64,000 bases of DNA from Alcanivorax sp. REN37 (lineage in GTDB: Bacteria > Pseudomonadota > Gammaproteobacteria > Pseudomonadales > Alcanivoracaceae). The notes under the pieces were generated by a model. It worked only from the letters and a program-made list of their open reading frames with translations, had not been told where the DNA came from and ran no database searches. Position 1 is the first letter of the stretch. Each line of letters begins with the position of its first letter. The DNA is taken from contig NZ_JBGCUO010000001.1 of assembly GCF_041102775.1 (NCBI RefSeq), forward strand, positions 1,116,001 to 1,180,000, in the 5' to 3' direction. Below are positions 39,660 to 48,834 of this stretch, piece by piece. The translations under genes and the position numbers were made by a program.

Positions 39660-40783
39660 GGCGTCTCCGTCTGGCCGCTGAGGCCGTCCAGCGCCAGCTG
39701 GGTCACTTGCCGGGTGCGGAACAGCGCCAATTGCTGCCATTGCCGGGTTTGCGGATAGAAATGTGCGCGCAGCGCCAGTTTCACCGGGTGGGTCAGTAGC
39801 GCCGGCGTCAGCGGCGCGGCGCGGTGCAGGCGGTGATCGGCCAATATCACCTCGAACAGTTGCGCGGTGCTGAAGGTGCCGAATTCCAGGGTCACGAAAC
39901 AGCTGCCGGGAGGCATCAGCGCCTGCCAGTAGAAATCCAGCAGGCCGGTTTTCGGCACCGAAGACGAACTGCCGTCCTCGGCGCGGGTCACCGCATCGCC
40001 GTACCAGGCCAGGGCGGTGGCCAGCCCGGCGCTGCCGCCCGGATGGTCGCAAATGATTTCGCCATAGCCATAGGCGCCGAGGCCGGTGTGTAGGTCGATC
40101 ACTGCCAGCCGGCGGCGGCTGAGCTGGTAGCGCTCCACCAGCTGGTCCAGCATCGAGCGCGCGGTGCTGGCGCGTCGGCCGCCATGGAACGGGCCCTGCG
40201 GATCGGTGTACTGACCGCCGCTAATGGCGATCTGGTAGGCGGCATCGCCGTGGCACTGGCGATAGCGGGCCAGTACTTGTCCACGCAGGCTGTCCGAGCG
40301 CGACAGTAACGCATTGCGCAGCGCTTCATAGCCGGGGTTGTCCGGCAGCGCCCGACCGAAGTCGATGAAGTTGCGGTTGAGATCAATCCCGTCCTGGTCG
40401 CAGCGGCGCAGCCAAGCGGCGCCCCACGGGTTGAGCAGATGCACGAACAATACCGCGCTGCCCGCCGCCAGCGTTTGCGCGCCGCTGTTGAGTCGCGCCA
40501 GTAGATCGCACTGCAGCGCCGAGCCGGCCAACCCTTCGACGCCGTGGGTGCCGGACAACATCACCAGCACCTGTTCAGCGTCGGCGGGTCCCCACCACAG
40601 GCTATGACTGGCCAGCGGCTGCTGATCCGGGCCGGCGGCGGGAATCGGCCAAGTGTGCAGCGCCGACTGCGGGCCACAGAGCGACAGGAAACGGGCAGTG
40701 GCGGTGGCTTGGTCGGGCTGGAAGTGGAGCAGTGCCTCAGGTTCGATCACGGCGATGGGTCGCAGCGGGTGGATGGAATCCAT
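39656..40783 (-). CDS. DUF2817 M14-like metallopeptidase
   Basis: A 375-residue zinc carboxypeptidase-like protein. Zinc ligands lie in SGTHGVEG (His, Glu) and AVIDLHTGLG (His), the Arg/Asn substrate motif is DLNRNFIDF, and the catalytic Glu lies in VTLEFGT. These are M14 features kept in the DUF2817 family. No signal peptide. It is first in an operon with the GNAT/C39 fusion. The ribosome site before ATG 40783 is weak, so the start is less certain. Confidence 0.83.
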   Translation of the reverse strand: MDSIHPLRPIAVIEPEALLHFQPDQATATARFLSLCGPQSALHTWPIPAAGPDQQPLASHSLWWGPADAEQVLVMLSGTHGVEGLAGSALQCDLLARLNSGAQTLAAGSAVLFVHLLNPWGAAWLRRCDQDGIDLNRNFIDFGRALPDNPGYEALRNALLSRSDSLRGQVLARYRQCHGDAAYQIAISGGQYTDPQGPFHGGRRASTARSMLDQLVERYQLSRRRLAVIDLHTGLGAYGYGEIICDHPGGSAGLATALAWYGDAVTRAEDGSSSSVPKTGLLDFYWQALMPPGSCFVTLEFGTFSTAQLFEVILADHRLHRAAPLTPALLTHPVKLALRAHFYPQTRQWQQLALFRTRQVTQLALDGLSGQTETP

Positions 40784-40948
40784 CTAGCCTACTGGCGCCG
40801 CTGGCTGCGGGGAAAGAGGGCGCCACACATTTATTTATTGGCGCGGCCATTGATTTGCCGGTGGAACCGACCGGCGCTGCGCGGATGCGTAGCGGTGGCG
40901 GCCGCTGGAGGTCACAATGCGCGCCCTCACTGATGCAAGGAGAGGCCC

Positions 40949-41434
40949 ATGAGCCCGCGTCCCAACAAGATCCTGCAGCAATATCAAAAGCTGGCGAAGC
41001 TGCCCGGCGGTAAGCGCCTGTTCAGCGCCGTGGTGTGCCGTAAGGCGCCCTACTTCAGCACCGCCAGCCCGCAGCTGCTGGAGCTGCGCGCCAATTACTG
41101 CCAGGCCAAGCTGAAGAAGCGCCGGGCGGTGGAAAACCACATCGGCACTGTGCACGTGATCGCGGTGTGCAACGTACTGGAATTCGCCATGGGCGTGCTC
41201 GCAGAGGCCTCGATTCCGTCTCATCTGCGTTGGATTCCGAAGGGCATGGATGTGCGCTACACCGCCAAGGCTGATTCCGATCTCGTGATTGAAGCGGTAG
41301 TCGACGACGGCGCCTGGGACAACGGCCCGGAGCTGCAGGTGAAGGTCAACGCCAAACGGGCCGATGGCACCGTGGTGGTGGAAGGTGTGATCCATCTGTG
41401 GGTCACCGAAAAACCTGCCAAACACACTGCCTGA
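40949..41434 (+). CDS. DUF4442 hot-dog thioesterase-like protein
   Basis: A 161-residue hot-dog-fold protein of the DUF4442 group, which resembles acyl-CoA thioesterases. The central helix block CNVLEFAMGVLAEASIPSHLRWIPKGMDVRY is characteristic. AAGGAGAGG precedes the ATG. YaeQ begins 10 nt downstream, so the two probably share a transcript. Substrate unknown; fatty-acyl or aromatic CoA is possible. Confidence 0.82.
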   Translation: MSPRPNKILQQYQKLAKLPGGKRLFSAVVCRKAPYFSTASPQLLELRANYCQAKLKKRRAVENHIGTVHVIAVCNVLEFAMGVLAEASIPSHLRWIPKGMDVRYTAKADSDLVIEAVVDDGAWDNGPELQVKVNAKRADGTVVVEGVIHLWVTEKPAKHTA

Positions 41435-41443
41435 GGATCGCCC

Positions 41444-42001
41444 GTGGCCCTGAGTTCCACCATCCACCATGCCACCTTGGATTTGTCTGATGTGGACCGC
41501 GACTGTTATCGCAGCGAGCGCCTGACGCTGGCGCTGCACCCCTCGGAAACGCCGGAACGCATGGTGGCGCGGCTGCTGACCTGGTGCCTGCACCAAGGCG
41601 ATGTAGCGGAAGCGCTGGAGTTCAGTGCCGGGCTGTCGACACCGAATGAGCCGGATCTGCGCGCCTGTTCGCTGCAGGATCGGGTCACCCACTGGATCGA
41701 CATGGGTGAGCCGGATGCGGACCGCGTGCGCCGCGCCTGCCTGCGGGCTGACCGGGTCACAGTGGTGGCCTATGGCCGCTCCTGGCAGCAGTGGTGGAAG
41801 CGTCACGAGCGTGACCTGCTCAAGCATGGCCGCGCGGCGGTGGAAGTGTTGCCGTGGGACGCTCTAGTGCGCCTGGCGGATAACCTGCCACGCAGCTTCA
41901 ACTGGCAGGTCACTGTCAGCGACGGCAGCCTTTATGTGGTCGATCATCGCCAGCAGATGGAAACCTTGATTCCGGAGCGCTTGAAGGAGCGCGCTGGGTG
42001 A
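41444..42001 (+). CDS. yaeQ: YaeQ family protein
   Basis: A 185-residue protein of the YaeQ family, whose fold is related to PD-(D/E)XK nucleases. It has the typical start (ALSSTIHHATLDLSDVDR) and the LTWCLHQGD, FSAGLSTPNEPDL and WIDMGEPDADRVRRAC blocks. E. coli YaeQ was once linked to RfaH suppression, but its role is unknown. It starts with GTG after GAGGATC, and its stop overlaps the GTG of the next gene. Confidence 0.9.
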   Translation: MALSSTIHHATLDLSDVDRDCYRSERLTLALHPSETPERMVARLLTWCLHQGDVAEALEFSAGLSTPNEPDLRACSLQDRVTHWIDMGEPDADRVRRACLRADRVTVVAYGRSWQQWWKRHERDLLKHGRAAVEVLPWDALVRLADNLPRSFNWQVTVSDGSLYVVDHRQQMETLIPERLKERAG

Positions 42002-42702
42002 CGCCGGCTCTCATCGCTGAGCACCCGGATTGGTTGGCGCTGCACAAGCCGGCCGGGGTCAGTATGCACAGCGAAGATGGCGCCGGGCTGGTGGTGCAAT
42101 ACCAGCATTGGCACGGCGCACCGCTGTGGCCAGTGCACCGGCTTGATCGTGATACGTCCGGTGTGCTGCTGATGGCCCGCTCGGCAGCGGCAGCGGCCAC
42201 GTTTGGGCAGCTATTTCAGCAGCGCCGGGTGGAGAAGTTCTACCTCGGGCTGTCGGCCCAGCGCCCGCACCGAAAGATGGGCGTGGTGGCCGGTGACATG
42301 ACCAGCGGCCGCAACGGTAACCAGCGCTTGTTGCACACCTTGGAGCGTCCGGCAGTGACCAGTTTTCTGTCGGCCGCCGGTGGTCGCGGTGGGCGCTTGC
42401 TGCTGATGCGGCCGTGGACTGGACGCACTCACCAGTTGCGGGTGGCGATGAAAGCAGAAGGTGCTCCACTGCGGGGTGATCGCCGTTATGGCGGCGCAGC
42501 GGCCGAGCACCTGTGTTTGCATGCGTGGGGGGTGCGGTTTGCGTGGCAGGGTCAGTGGCACCAGTTGCAGGCGCCACTGCCGGCTTCGCCGTGGTATGAC
42601 GATGTGGTGGTGCAGCAACAGTGCCGCCAGTGGTGGCCGCCGTTCGCGCTGACCATGCCGCGTCCAGCAGACACGTTGCTGCGGCGCATCGGCAGCCAGT
42701 GA
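41998..42702 (+). CDS. RluA-family pseudouridine synthase-like protein
   Basis: A 234-residue RNA pseudouridine synthase of the RluA/RsuA superfamily without an S4 domain (TIGR01621-like). The catalytic Asp lies in HRLDRDTSGVLL, followed by EKFYLGL and PWTGRTHQLRVAMKAEGAPLRGD. Its RNA target cannot be told. GTG 41998 overlaps the YaeQ stop (GTGA), so translation is coupled. Confidence 0.88.
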   Translation: MTPALIAEHPDWLALHKPAGVSMHSEDGAGLVVQYQHWHGAPLWPVHRLDRDTSGVLLMARSAAAAATFGQLFQQRRVEKFYLGLSAQRPHRKMGVVAGDMTSGRNGNQRLLHTLERPAVTSFLSAAGGRGGRLLLMRPWTGRTHQLRVAMKAEGAPLRGDRRYGGAAAEHLCLHAWGVRFAWQGQWHQLQAPLPASPWYDDVVVQQQCRQWWPPFALTMPRPADTLLRRIGSQ

Positions 42703-42708
42703 GCCGGA

Positions 42709-42728
42709 GCGGGCGCCAGCGCGCCCGC
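42709..42728. terminator. hairpin between convergent genes
   Basis: An 8-bp GC-only stem (42709-42716 with 42721-42728) with a CAGC loop lies between the pseudouridine synthase gene and the convergent CorA cluster. No T-tract. Confidence 0.4.
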
Positions 42729-42736
42729 CCCAGTTG

Positions 42737-43684
42737 TCACAGGTAACGCTTCTTGCGGAACAGGTAAATTGCCGCGGCGCTGCTACCCACCATCAACGCG
42801 ATCAGCGCACTGAAGGCGTGGTCCGCTTCCTGAAACGGCAGCGGTACGTTCATGCCGTAGATGCTGGCGATCAGGGTCGGAATCGACAGCACAATGGTGG
42901 CAGCGGTGAGCAATTTGACCACGTGGCTGATGTTGTTTTGGATCACGTTGCCGTAAGCATCCATCACGTTGTTCAGGTTCAGCTGGATGATTTCAGTAGC
43001 AGCTTGTACCTGCTCCAGTTCCACCATCATCTGCCCAAACAGCCGCTCACCAGCATCGCTGACACCGAGTTGCCCCGGCACCTCGGCGCGGCGTAGCACC
43101 TGCACCATTTTCTTCAACGACGTGGCCAGGTAGAGCAGGCTCTCGTTCAGGTACAACAGGGTATACAGCTCCTCATTACGGTAAGAGCGCGACAGCTCGT
43201 CCTCAGTGGTGGCGATGTGCTGCTCGATGACACTGCTTTGGTCAGCGAATTCGCGGGCGATGCGCTTGAGCAGCGTCAGCGCCAGAACGTCCAGTGACGC
43301 CTCCGGTGCGCTGCTGACCAATGCTGTTAGGGCGTCACCTTGGGCCCAGCTGCCGGCTCGGCAAACAGTGATCAATTGAGTGGGGGTAATGACCAGCCCG
43401 AGCGCAACGGTGCGGTATTTCACGTCTTGATCGAGCTGCTTCACGGCCGGGTCGTCACAGGGCACATGGACGACCAGCAGCGTGCTGTGGCCATCGCGCT
43501 CGATGCGTGGCCGCTCGTCACGGTCGAGGGCGCTGCCGAGCAGGCGTGGCGCAATGCCAGTGTCAGCGGCCAGCTCGGCAAAGCTGTTGCCGTCGGCGGC
43601 AACGCTGTAGCACCAGCCGTGGGGTTTGAGTTGCGTGGCGCGGTAACGGTCCGCCGGAGCGGTCAAGCTGTAGACGTTGATCAT
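42737..43684 (-). CDS. CorA-family divalent cation transporter (paralogue 3)
   Basis: A 315-residue CorA-type protein: a large N-terminal cytosolic domain, a long stalk helix and two C-terminal membrane helices. The selectivity motif YGMNVPLPF is intact and the protein ends in a basic KKRYL tail. It would carry Mg2+ (or Co2+/Ni2+, or Zn2+ in the ZntB branch). It is last in a three-gene run of CorA paralogues on one strand. Confidence 0.85.
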   Translation of the reverse strand: MINVYSLTAPADRYRATQLKPHGWCYSVAADGNSFAELAADTGIAPRLLGSALDRDERPRIERDGHSTLLVVHVPCDDPAVKQLDQDVKYRTVALGLVITPTQLITVCRAGSWAQGDALTALVSSAPEASLDVLALTLLKRIAREFADQSSVIEQHIATTEDELSRSYRNEELYTLLYLNESLLYLATSLKKMVQVLRRAEVPGQLGVSDAGERLFGQMMVELEQVQAATEIIQLNLNNVMDAYGNVIQNNISHVVKLLTAATIVLSIPTLIASIYGMNVPLPFQEADHAFSALIALMVGSSAAAIYLFRKKRYL

Positions 43685-43732
43685 GTTGCAAGTCTCCTTG
43701 CTAAAGGGAGTCGGAAGGCGCTTGAGGCACCG

Positions 43733-44680
43733 TTACAGACGCAGGTATTTTTTCTTGTACAGCAACGCCATCAGCGCAGCGCTGACCAGCACCATGCCGA
43801 CACCGATGACAATGGTGGAAATCCATTCTTCCTCGTAAGGCAACGCCACGTTCATTGAGAACACGCTGCCGACCATGGTCGGAATCACCAGCAGAATGGC
43901 CAACGTGGTGAGCAGCTTGAGCACGCCGTTGAGGTTGTTGTGGATGATCGCCGCGTAGGCATCCATCAGGTTGCTGAGCCCCTCGCGGCGAATTTCGGTG
44001 ATCTCGGCGGATTGCTCCAGATCCACCAGAATTTCCGCCATGCGGGTGCGATCGGCCGGATCAATCGCCAGGTCGTGCCCGGCCATGATGCGCTTGTAGA
44101 GAATGGTCATGGCGCTGAGTGCGGTAGAGAAAAACACTAAGCTCTTGTTCAGATTGATCAGCGCGAACAGTTCCTGGTTGTGGTACGCCACCCGCAGCTT
44201 GCGTTGCAGGCCGCTGATCTGCTGGTTGATCTCCAGCAGGCTGCGGTCATAGGACTGCGCCACGGCGCGGAACAGCTGCAGCATGAAACGGGTTTGCAGG
44301 GCGCCCGGCGTCAGCGCGCCGCTATCCAGCAGCTGGTCCAGCAACGGCAGGGCAATGCGTGATACCACCAGCGTATGCTGTGGCGTCAGGATCAGTCCCA
44401 GCGGATGGGTGCGGTAGGGCACGGTGCCGGGGCCGCCATCGGCGTCGCCGGCAGTGGGCGCATTGAGCACCATCAACACATTGTCGTGGTGGTGCTCAAT
44501 GCGTGGCCGTTCGTTGCGGTCCAGCGAATCGGTCAGGAAGGTGGCCGGCAGGCGCAGCAGGTCCGCCGTGCGCTGGATTTCTTCCGGGCTTGGATTGATC
44601 AGATAGACCAAACCGTGGGTGTGCAACGTGTCAGTGGCCGCCAGCCGGCCGTCGGTATTGGCGCTGTAGAAAGTCAGCAT
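43733..44680 (-). CDS. CorA-family paralogue 2 with SMN in place of GMN
   Basis: A 315-residue CorA-type protein with the same layout as its two neighbours. The GMN selectivity motif reads SMN (SVFSMNVALPYEEE), with acidic residues in the outer loop. Changes in GMN usually weaken or change ion selectivity, so it may be a regulator, a different-ion channel, or part of a mixed oligomer. ATG 44680 is chosen (GGGAGATTCC upstream); a longer in-frame start overlaps the first paralogue. Confidence 0.83.
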   Translation of the reverse strand: MLTFYSANTDGRLAATDTLHTHGLVYLINPSPEEIQRTADLLRLPATFLTDSLDRNERPRIEHHHDNVLMVLNAPTAGDADGGPGTVPYRTHPLGLILTPQHTLVVSRIALPLLDQLLDSGALTPGALQTRFMLQLFRAVAQSYDRSLLEINQQISGLQRKLRVAYHNQELFALINLNKSLVFFSTALSAMTILYKRIMAGHDLAIDPADRTRMAEILVDLEQSAEITEIRREGLSNLMDAYAAIIHNNLNGVLKLLTTLAILLVIPTMVGSVFSMNVALPYEEEWISTIVIGVGMVLVSAALMALLYKKKYLRL

Positions 44681-44696
44681 GGAATCTCCCTCCCGG

Positions 44697-45614
44697 TCAG
44701 AGGATGTTGCGTTTCTTGAAGGCGACGATGGCGCCGACACCCAGTACCGCTGCGATTACCGCGATTAACGGCAGCGACCACGGCTGCTCCTGGATCGGTA
44801 GCGGTGTGTTCATGCCGTACAGCGCCGCCAGCCCCATCGGGATGGCGGCCAGCACCACGTAGATCGACAAGTACTGCACCAAGATGCTGATGTTGTTTTC
44901 CACCGCCGCAGAATAAGCGTCCATCAAGTTGCACAAATTGATGTTGTGGATACGCACCTGCGCCAACACCTGTTCGGTTTCCACCAGTGCGTCGCGCAAG
45001 CGCAACGTGGCGGCGGCATCGCTCATCAGTTGCGGGTGGTCAAGCAGTTGCCGTAGCACCGCCAGGTTGGCGTTCAGGCCGCTGGCAAAGCCCACCAGGC
45101 TCTTGTTGTTGTGCAGCAGTTTGAAGATCTGCCGGTTATGCAGGGCGTCCTGCAGTGCCAGCTCGTCGCGTTCGATCCATTGGCACACCGCCTGGGCGGC
45201 ATCCTGGAACGCATCGGCACCTTGTTGCAGCAGGCGACACAGCAGCGCCGCCGGCGAGTGGCTGCCTTCGCTGACCGGCGCAGCCAGCGCCGGCAGGTTG
45301 CGGCTGCAGATCGCCACCACCGCGGTTGGCGTCGCCAAGATGCCCACTGGCACGACATCGAATGGCACCTTGGCGCCTTCGTCACTGGGACAAGGCAGGT
45401 GGCTGAGCACCCACAGCGTGTCGCCGTGACTGTGTACTCGTGCGCGGGCGCCAGGGTCGAGGGCCGTAGCCAGCATCGCCGCATCAATAGCGTGGTTGCT
45501 GGCCAATTGCTGCAGACGTTCGCGGCTGGGGTTGATGAGCGAGATCCAGGGCCCTGACAGTGGCGAAGGCACTGCGCGGGCGGACTGGGAACCAGAGAGG
45601 GGAAGTAAAGACAT
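44697..45614 (-). CDS. CorA-family paralogue 1
   Basis: A 305-residue CorA-type protein, first in the trio. The motif YGMNTPLPIQEQ is intact and two C-terminal membrane helices end in KKRNIL. The cytosolic domain is the most divergent of the three, with a shorter N-terminus. GGAGG lies a few nt before the ATG. All three genes read leftward with gaps of only tens of bases, so they are probably one operon. Confidence 0.82.
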   Translation of the reverse strand: MSLLPLSGSQSARAVPSPLSGPWISLINPSRERLQQLASNHAIDAAMLATALDPGARARVHSHGDTLWVLSHLPCPSDEGAKVPFDVVPVGILATPTAVVAICSRNLPALAAPVSEGSHSPAALLCRLLQQGADAFQDAAQAVCQWIERDELALQDALHNRQIFKLLHNNKSLVGFASGLNANLAVLRQLLDHPQLMSDAAATLRLRDALVETEQVLAQVRIHNINLCNLMDAYSAAVENNISILVQYLSIYVVLAAIPMGLAALYGMNTPLPIQEQPWSLPLIAVIAAVLGVGAIVAFKKRNIL

Positions 45615-45911
45615 CGATAGATCCTCCTTGCCGTCCTGTGACGTTGGGTGAGGATTGACTCGAGCCCGTGGTACGGGTCGCCGTATTAGGGGTGAAACAT
45701 CGCAGGGTTGTCACACGCCATGCGTGACCACGGCAGCGGTCAGCGCGGGGCCATCATAGGAACGTCATGTTGCAGTTATGTGACGTGATCGCTGGTGGGG
45801 TTACCAAATCGTGAGAGAGCCGCCATGTTGGGCGTCATCCAGCTGTCGTGCACCAGCCTTCGGCAACAGTGCTACCATGGCGCGCTTTGACGTTAGCGGG
45901 TGAGGGCGGCG

Positions 45912-46652
45912 ATGGCAGTGGTATGGCAGGCGGGGCGTGCCGGAGTGAACTATGAAGTGCGGCGCCACGGCGGTGTGCTGCGGTTGTACGCCAACGGTGT
46001 GCAGCATTCTGAATTCCATCCCACCCGTTTGGTAACGGGCAGCGTCTGGGACCTGCTGTGGCTGCCGGCGCTGCTGGTGGACCCGTCACGCTTGCAGCGG
46101 GTGCTGGTACTCGGCCTTGGCGGCGGCAGCCTAGTGCCACCACTGCGTGAAATCGTGGACCCGCAGGAAATCCACGCGGTGGAGCTGGACCCGTTGCATC
46201 TGGAAGTAGCAGTGGAACAGTTCGGCGTCAGTGAATACGGCGTCACCACCGAGTGCGCCGATGCCGTGGACTTCGTGCAGCACTACGAAGGCCCGTGTTT
46301 CGACCTGGTGGTGGAAGACCTGTTCGCACCCGCCAACACGGCAGTGACGCGGGCAGTGTCGGCCAATAAACGCTGGCTGACGCAGCTGTCGAGCCTCGTC
46401 AGCAGTCGCGGTGTGCTGGTGATGAACTTCGGTGACTGGAAGGAATTTCAACGCAGCGACGCCGCGCAGAAACCAAAAGGTTGGAGCAGCGGTTTCCGCT
46501 TGGCGACACCGGATTGCCACAATGCAGTGATTGCCTGGACTCGGCAGCCGTCCAGCTCCAATACCCTGCGTCGGGCGCTACAGGGCCATCCACGACTGGC
46601 GGAAGCGTTGCGCACCGGCGATCTGGATTACAGTATTCGGCAATTATTCTAA
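45912..46652 (+). CDS. spermidine synthase-like methyltransferase-fold protein
   Basis: A 246-residue Rossmann-fold protein of the spermidine-synthase-like group. The cofactor loop is VLVLGLGGGSLVPPL, followed by AVELDPLHLEVA and a central DLVVEDLF. Polyamine-binding residues are not clearly kept, so aminopropyl transfer is uncertain. ATG 45912 has GAGGG about 6 nt upstream; GTG 45900 is in frame but less likely. A strong terminator follows. Confidence 0.78.
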   Translation: MAVVWQAGRAGVNYEVRRHGGVLRLYANGVQHSEFHPTRLVTGSVWDLLWLPALLVDPSRLQRVLVLGLGGGSLVPPLREIVDPQEIHAVELDPLHLEVAVEQFGVSEYGVTTECADAVDFVQHYEGPCFDLVVEDLFAPANTAVTRAVSANKRWLTQLSSLVSSRGVLVMNFGDWKEFQRSDAAQKPKGWSSGFRLATPDCHNAVIAWTRQPSSSNTLRRALQGHPRLAEALRTGDLDYSIRQLF

Positions 46653-46686
46653 GGCCGTTTATGGCGCCGTGATTTTCATATTTCAC

Positions 46687-46721
46687 CCATAAAAAGCCCC
46701 GCACTGCGGGGCTTTTTATGG
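46687..46721. terminator. bidirectional rho-independent terminator
   Basis: A perfect 16-bp stem (46687-46702 with 46706-46721) with an ACT loop and A/T runs on both sides serves the spermidine-synthase-like gene and the convergent slt gene. Confidence 0.93.
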
Positions 46722-46729
46722 TCTTTGGT

Positions 46730-48679
46730 TCAGCGCGCGGCATCGGTGTTGAGCTGCGCCAAATCGTAGCCCGGATGTTGCTCCGGCCGTGTTACCAGCG
46801 CCACCTGGCGCGGGTTCTGGCCGTCGAGCATTTCAAACAGCACGCGATAGGTCAGCACCGCCTGCACGTATTCGCGGGTTTCGTAGAACGGGATCGACTC
46901 CACCCATACGTCATAGGGCAGTGATTGGTTCGCCAGCCATTCATCCACCCGGCGCGGGCCGGCGTTGTAGGCCGCCAGTGCCAGCAGGCGATTGCCTTGG
47001 TAGCGCTTGAGCAGGTCACTCAAGTAGGTGCTGCCATAGCGAATGCTGAGCGCCGGTTCGTACAGTTTCTGGTTGCTGGGCGCGGTTTCCGATAGCCAGC
47101 CGGCCACCTGTTTCGCGGTACCGGGCATTAACTGCATCAAGCCACGGGCACCGGCCGGCGAGGTGGCGTGGGTGTGGAAGCTGCTCTCCCGTCGCGCCAC
47201 TGCCATCAGCAGGTAGGGGTCGACTTTTTCCTGGCGGCCGATGCGTTGGAAGTCATCGCGATAGGCACGCGGGAACCGCCACTCCAGCGCATTGTGCTCA
47301 CCGGACTGAATCGCGGCATCCACTGCTAACGCCGGCCAGCCTCGTTGCAGCGCCACGCTGGCAAGGGTCGCGCGTTGTTCCGGGGTGGAGCGGCGCAGTA
47401 GGTTGCCCCATTCGGCGCGTGCCAACGGGTGCTCGTCGATCTGCTGCAGCATGTCGACGCGGTACAAAGCCGGTTCGTCGCCGAGGGTGTCGGCGGCAGC
47501 CGTGGCAGGGGTGTGGTTGTTGAGCGCGTAGGGCTGCTTCAGCCGGTCGGCCGCAGCGTAGCCCCAGAAGCTGCGTTGGGCGGCGGCTTGGCGCAGGGCG
47601 GTGATGCCGACGTCGTTCTGGCCTTGGGCCTGGGCCGCGCGACCTTGCCAGTACTGCCAACGGGCGCTGCCACGCTGGTCAGCCGGTAGTTGGGCGATCC
47701 AGTGGCTGACACCGGGCCAGTCTTGCTCAATCACGGCTCGGCGCGCGCGCTGGCCGACCAAGTCTGGGTCGCCATCTTGCTCGGCCACATGATCGGCCCA
47801 GCCGCGCAATTCTTTCAGGTCACGGATCACCGCGTACCAAGCGATCTTGCGTCGAGCGGCAGCCCAGGCATTGGCATCCACTTGCAGCGCGTCGGCATCC
47901 AGTTGCTCAAGCAGCGCACGGGCAGCGGGGGTGTCACGCTGCGCCACCCGTTCCAGCGCCACGCGCACAATGCGGCTGCGGTCGGCTGGATCGAAGCCGT
48001 CCAGCGTGCTGGCCACCGCTTGTGGGCGGGCCAGCGCCTGCAGCAGTTGGTCGCCGAGCGGGCGCTTGTCGTCGCTCAGCTGGCGCTGCAAATAGGTGAC
48101 CATGTTGGTGTTGCCCTGCTCATAGGCGAGCAGCATGCGTTCCAGCACCAGCGTGTCGTCGAGCGCGCCGGCGGCACGGGCGGCGGCAAACAGCGGGTCG
48201 CAGGCCGCTGGGCGCGAACCGCCGGACAGCCACAGGGTGCCGATTTGGTCATAGGCCAGCTGCGGTTGCGCGTCATGCACTGCGCGCCAGTAGTAGCAGG
48301 CGTTTTCCGGCGTCGCCGGCGGGCTGCTGCGCAATGCGCGCACGGCGGCCCAATTGCCTTGCTGGCCATAACGGTTGAGCGCCAGTCCTTCCATGCTGTT
48401 CGCCAACGGCAGCGTGGCGTAGCGCTGAAGGTACTCCTGCACCTGTGTTACCGGCACGTTCGGCAGTGCATGGCGCAGGCGCTGGTAATCCAGGTAGCCG
48501 CGCATCGGGTCATCGGCTGGCACTTGCGCCAGCGCATCGAATTGGCGGTCCCGCGCCTGCGCCAGCCGCTGTTTGAACAGCGCGGCATCGGTGTCGCTGG
48601 GAGCCGGGGCGGCCAGTGCCGGAACACTGACGACGGTGGCCAAGGCCAACAAAAGAGGCTGCAACATCAAGGGTTTCAT
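46730..48679 (-). CDS. slt: soluble lytic murein transglycosylase (Slt70-type)
   Basis: A 649-residue periplasmic enzyme that cleaves peptidoglycan glycan strands to 1,6-anhydro products. A signal peptide (to VPALAA) precedes a long alpha-superhelical U-domain and linker (to ~residue 460). The C-terminal transglycosylase domain has the catalytic Glu in ARRESSFH, then SPAGARGLMQLMPGTA, and AYNAGPRRVDEWL. Length and order match Slt70. An in-frame ATG four codons downstream could also start it. Confidence 0.93.
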   Translation of the reverse strand: MKPLMLQPLLLALATVVSVPALAAPAPSDTDAALFKQRLAQARDRQFDALAQVPADDPMRGYLDYQRLRHALPNVPVTQVQEYLQRYATLPLANSMEGLALNRYGQQGNWAAVRALRSSPPATPENACYYWRAVHDAQPQLAYDQIGTLWLSGGSRPAACDPLFAAARAAGALDDTLVLERMLLAYEQGNTNMVTYLQRQLSDDKRPLGDQLLQALARPQAVASTLDGFDPADRSRIVRVALERVAQRDTPAARALLEQLDADALQVDANAWAAARRKIAWYAVIRDLKELRGWADHVAEQDGDPDLVGQRARRAVIEQDWPGVSHWIAQLPADQRGSARWQYWQGRAAQAQGQNDVGITALRQAAAQRSFWGYAAADRLKQPYALNNHTPATAAADTLGDEPALYRVDMLQQIDEHPLARAEWGNLLRRSTPEQRATLASVALQRGWPALAVDAAIQSGEHNALEWRFPRAYRDDFQRIGRQEKVDPYLLMAVARRESSFHTHATSPAGARGLMQLMPGTAKQVAGWLSETAPSNQKLYEPALSIRYGSTYLSDLLKRYQGNRLLALAAYNAGPRRVDEWLANQSLPYDVWVESIPFYETREYVQAVLTYRVLFEMLDGQNPRQVALVTRPEQHPGYDLAQLNTDAAR

Positions 48680-48834
48680 GGTGGCAGGGAACCACTCCAG
48701 ACGCAGTCAACGGGGGCTTCCAGTCTAGGCAGGGGAACCTGGACAAACTGTAAAACCTGCTTTCACAGTGTTGTTGCGGAGCGCCACCGGCGCGGCCTCA
48801 AACCCGCTATACTGCGCTCCCTTTTTACAGTGCT

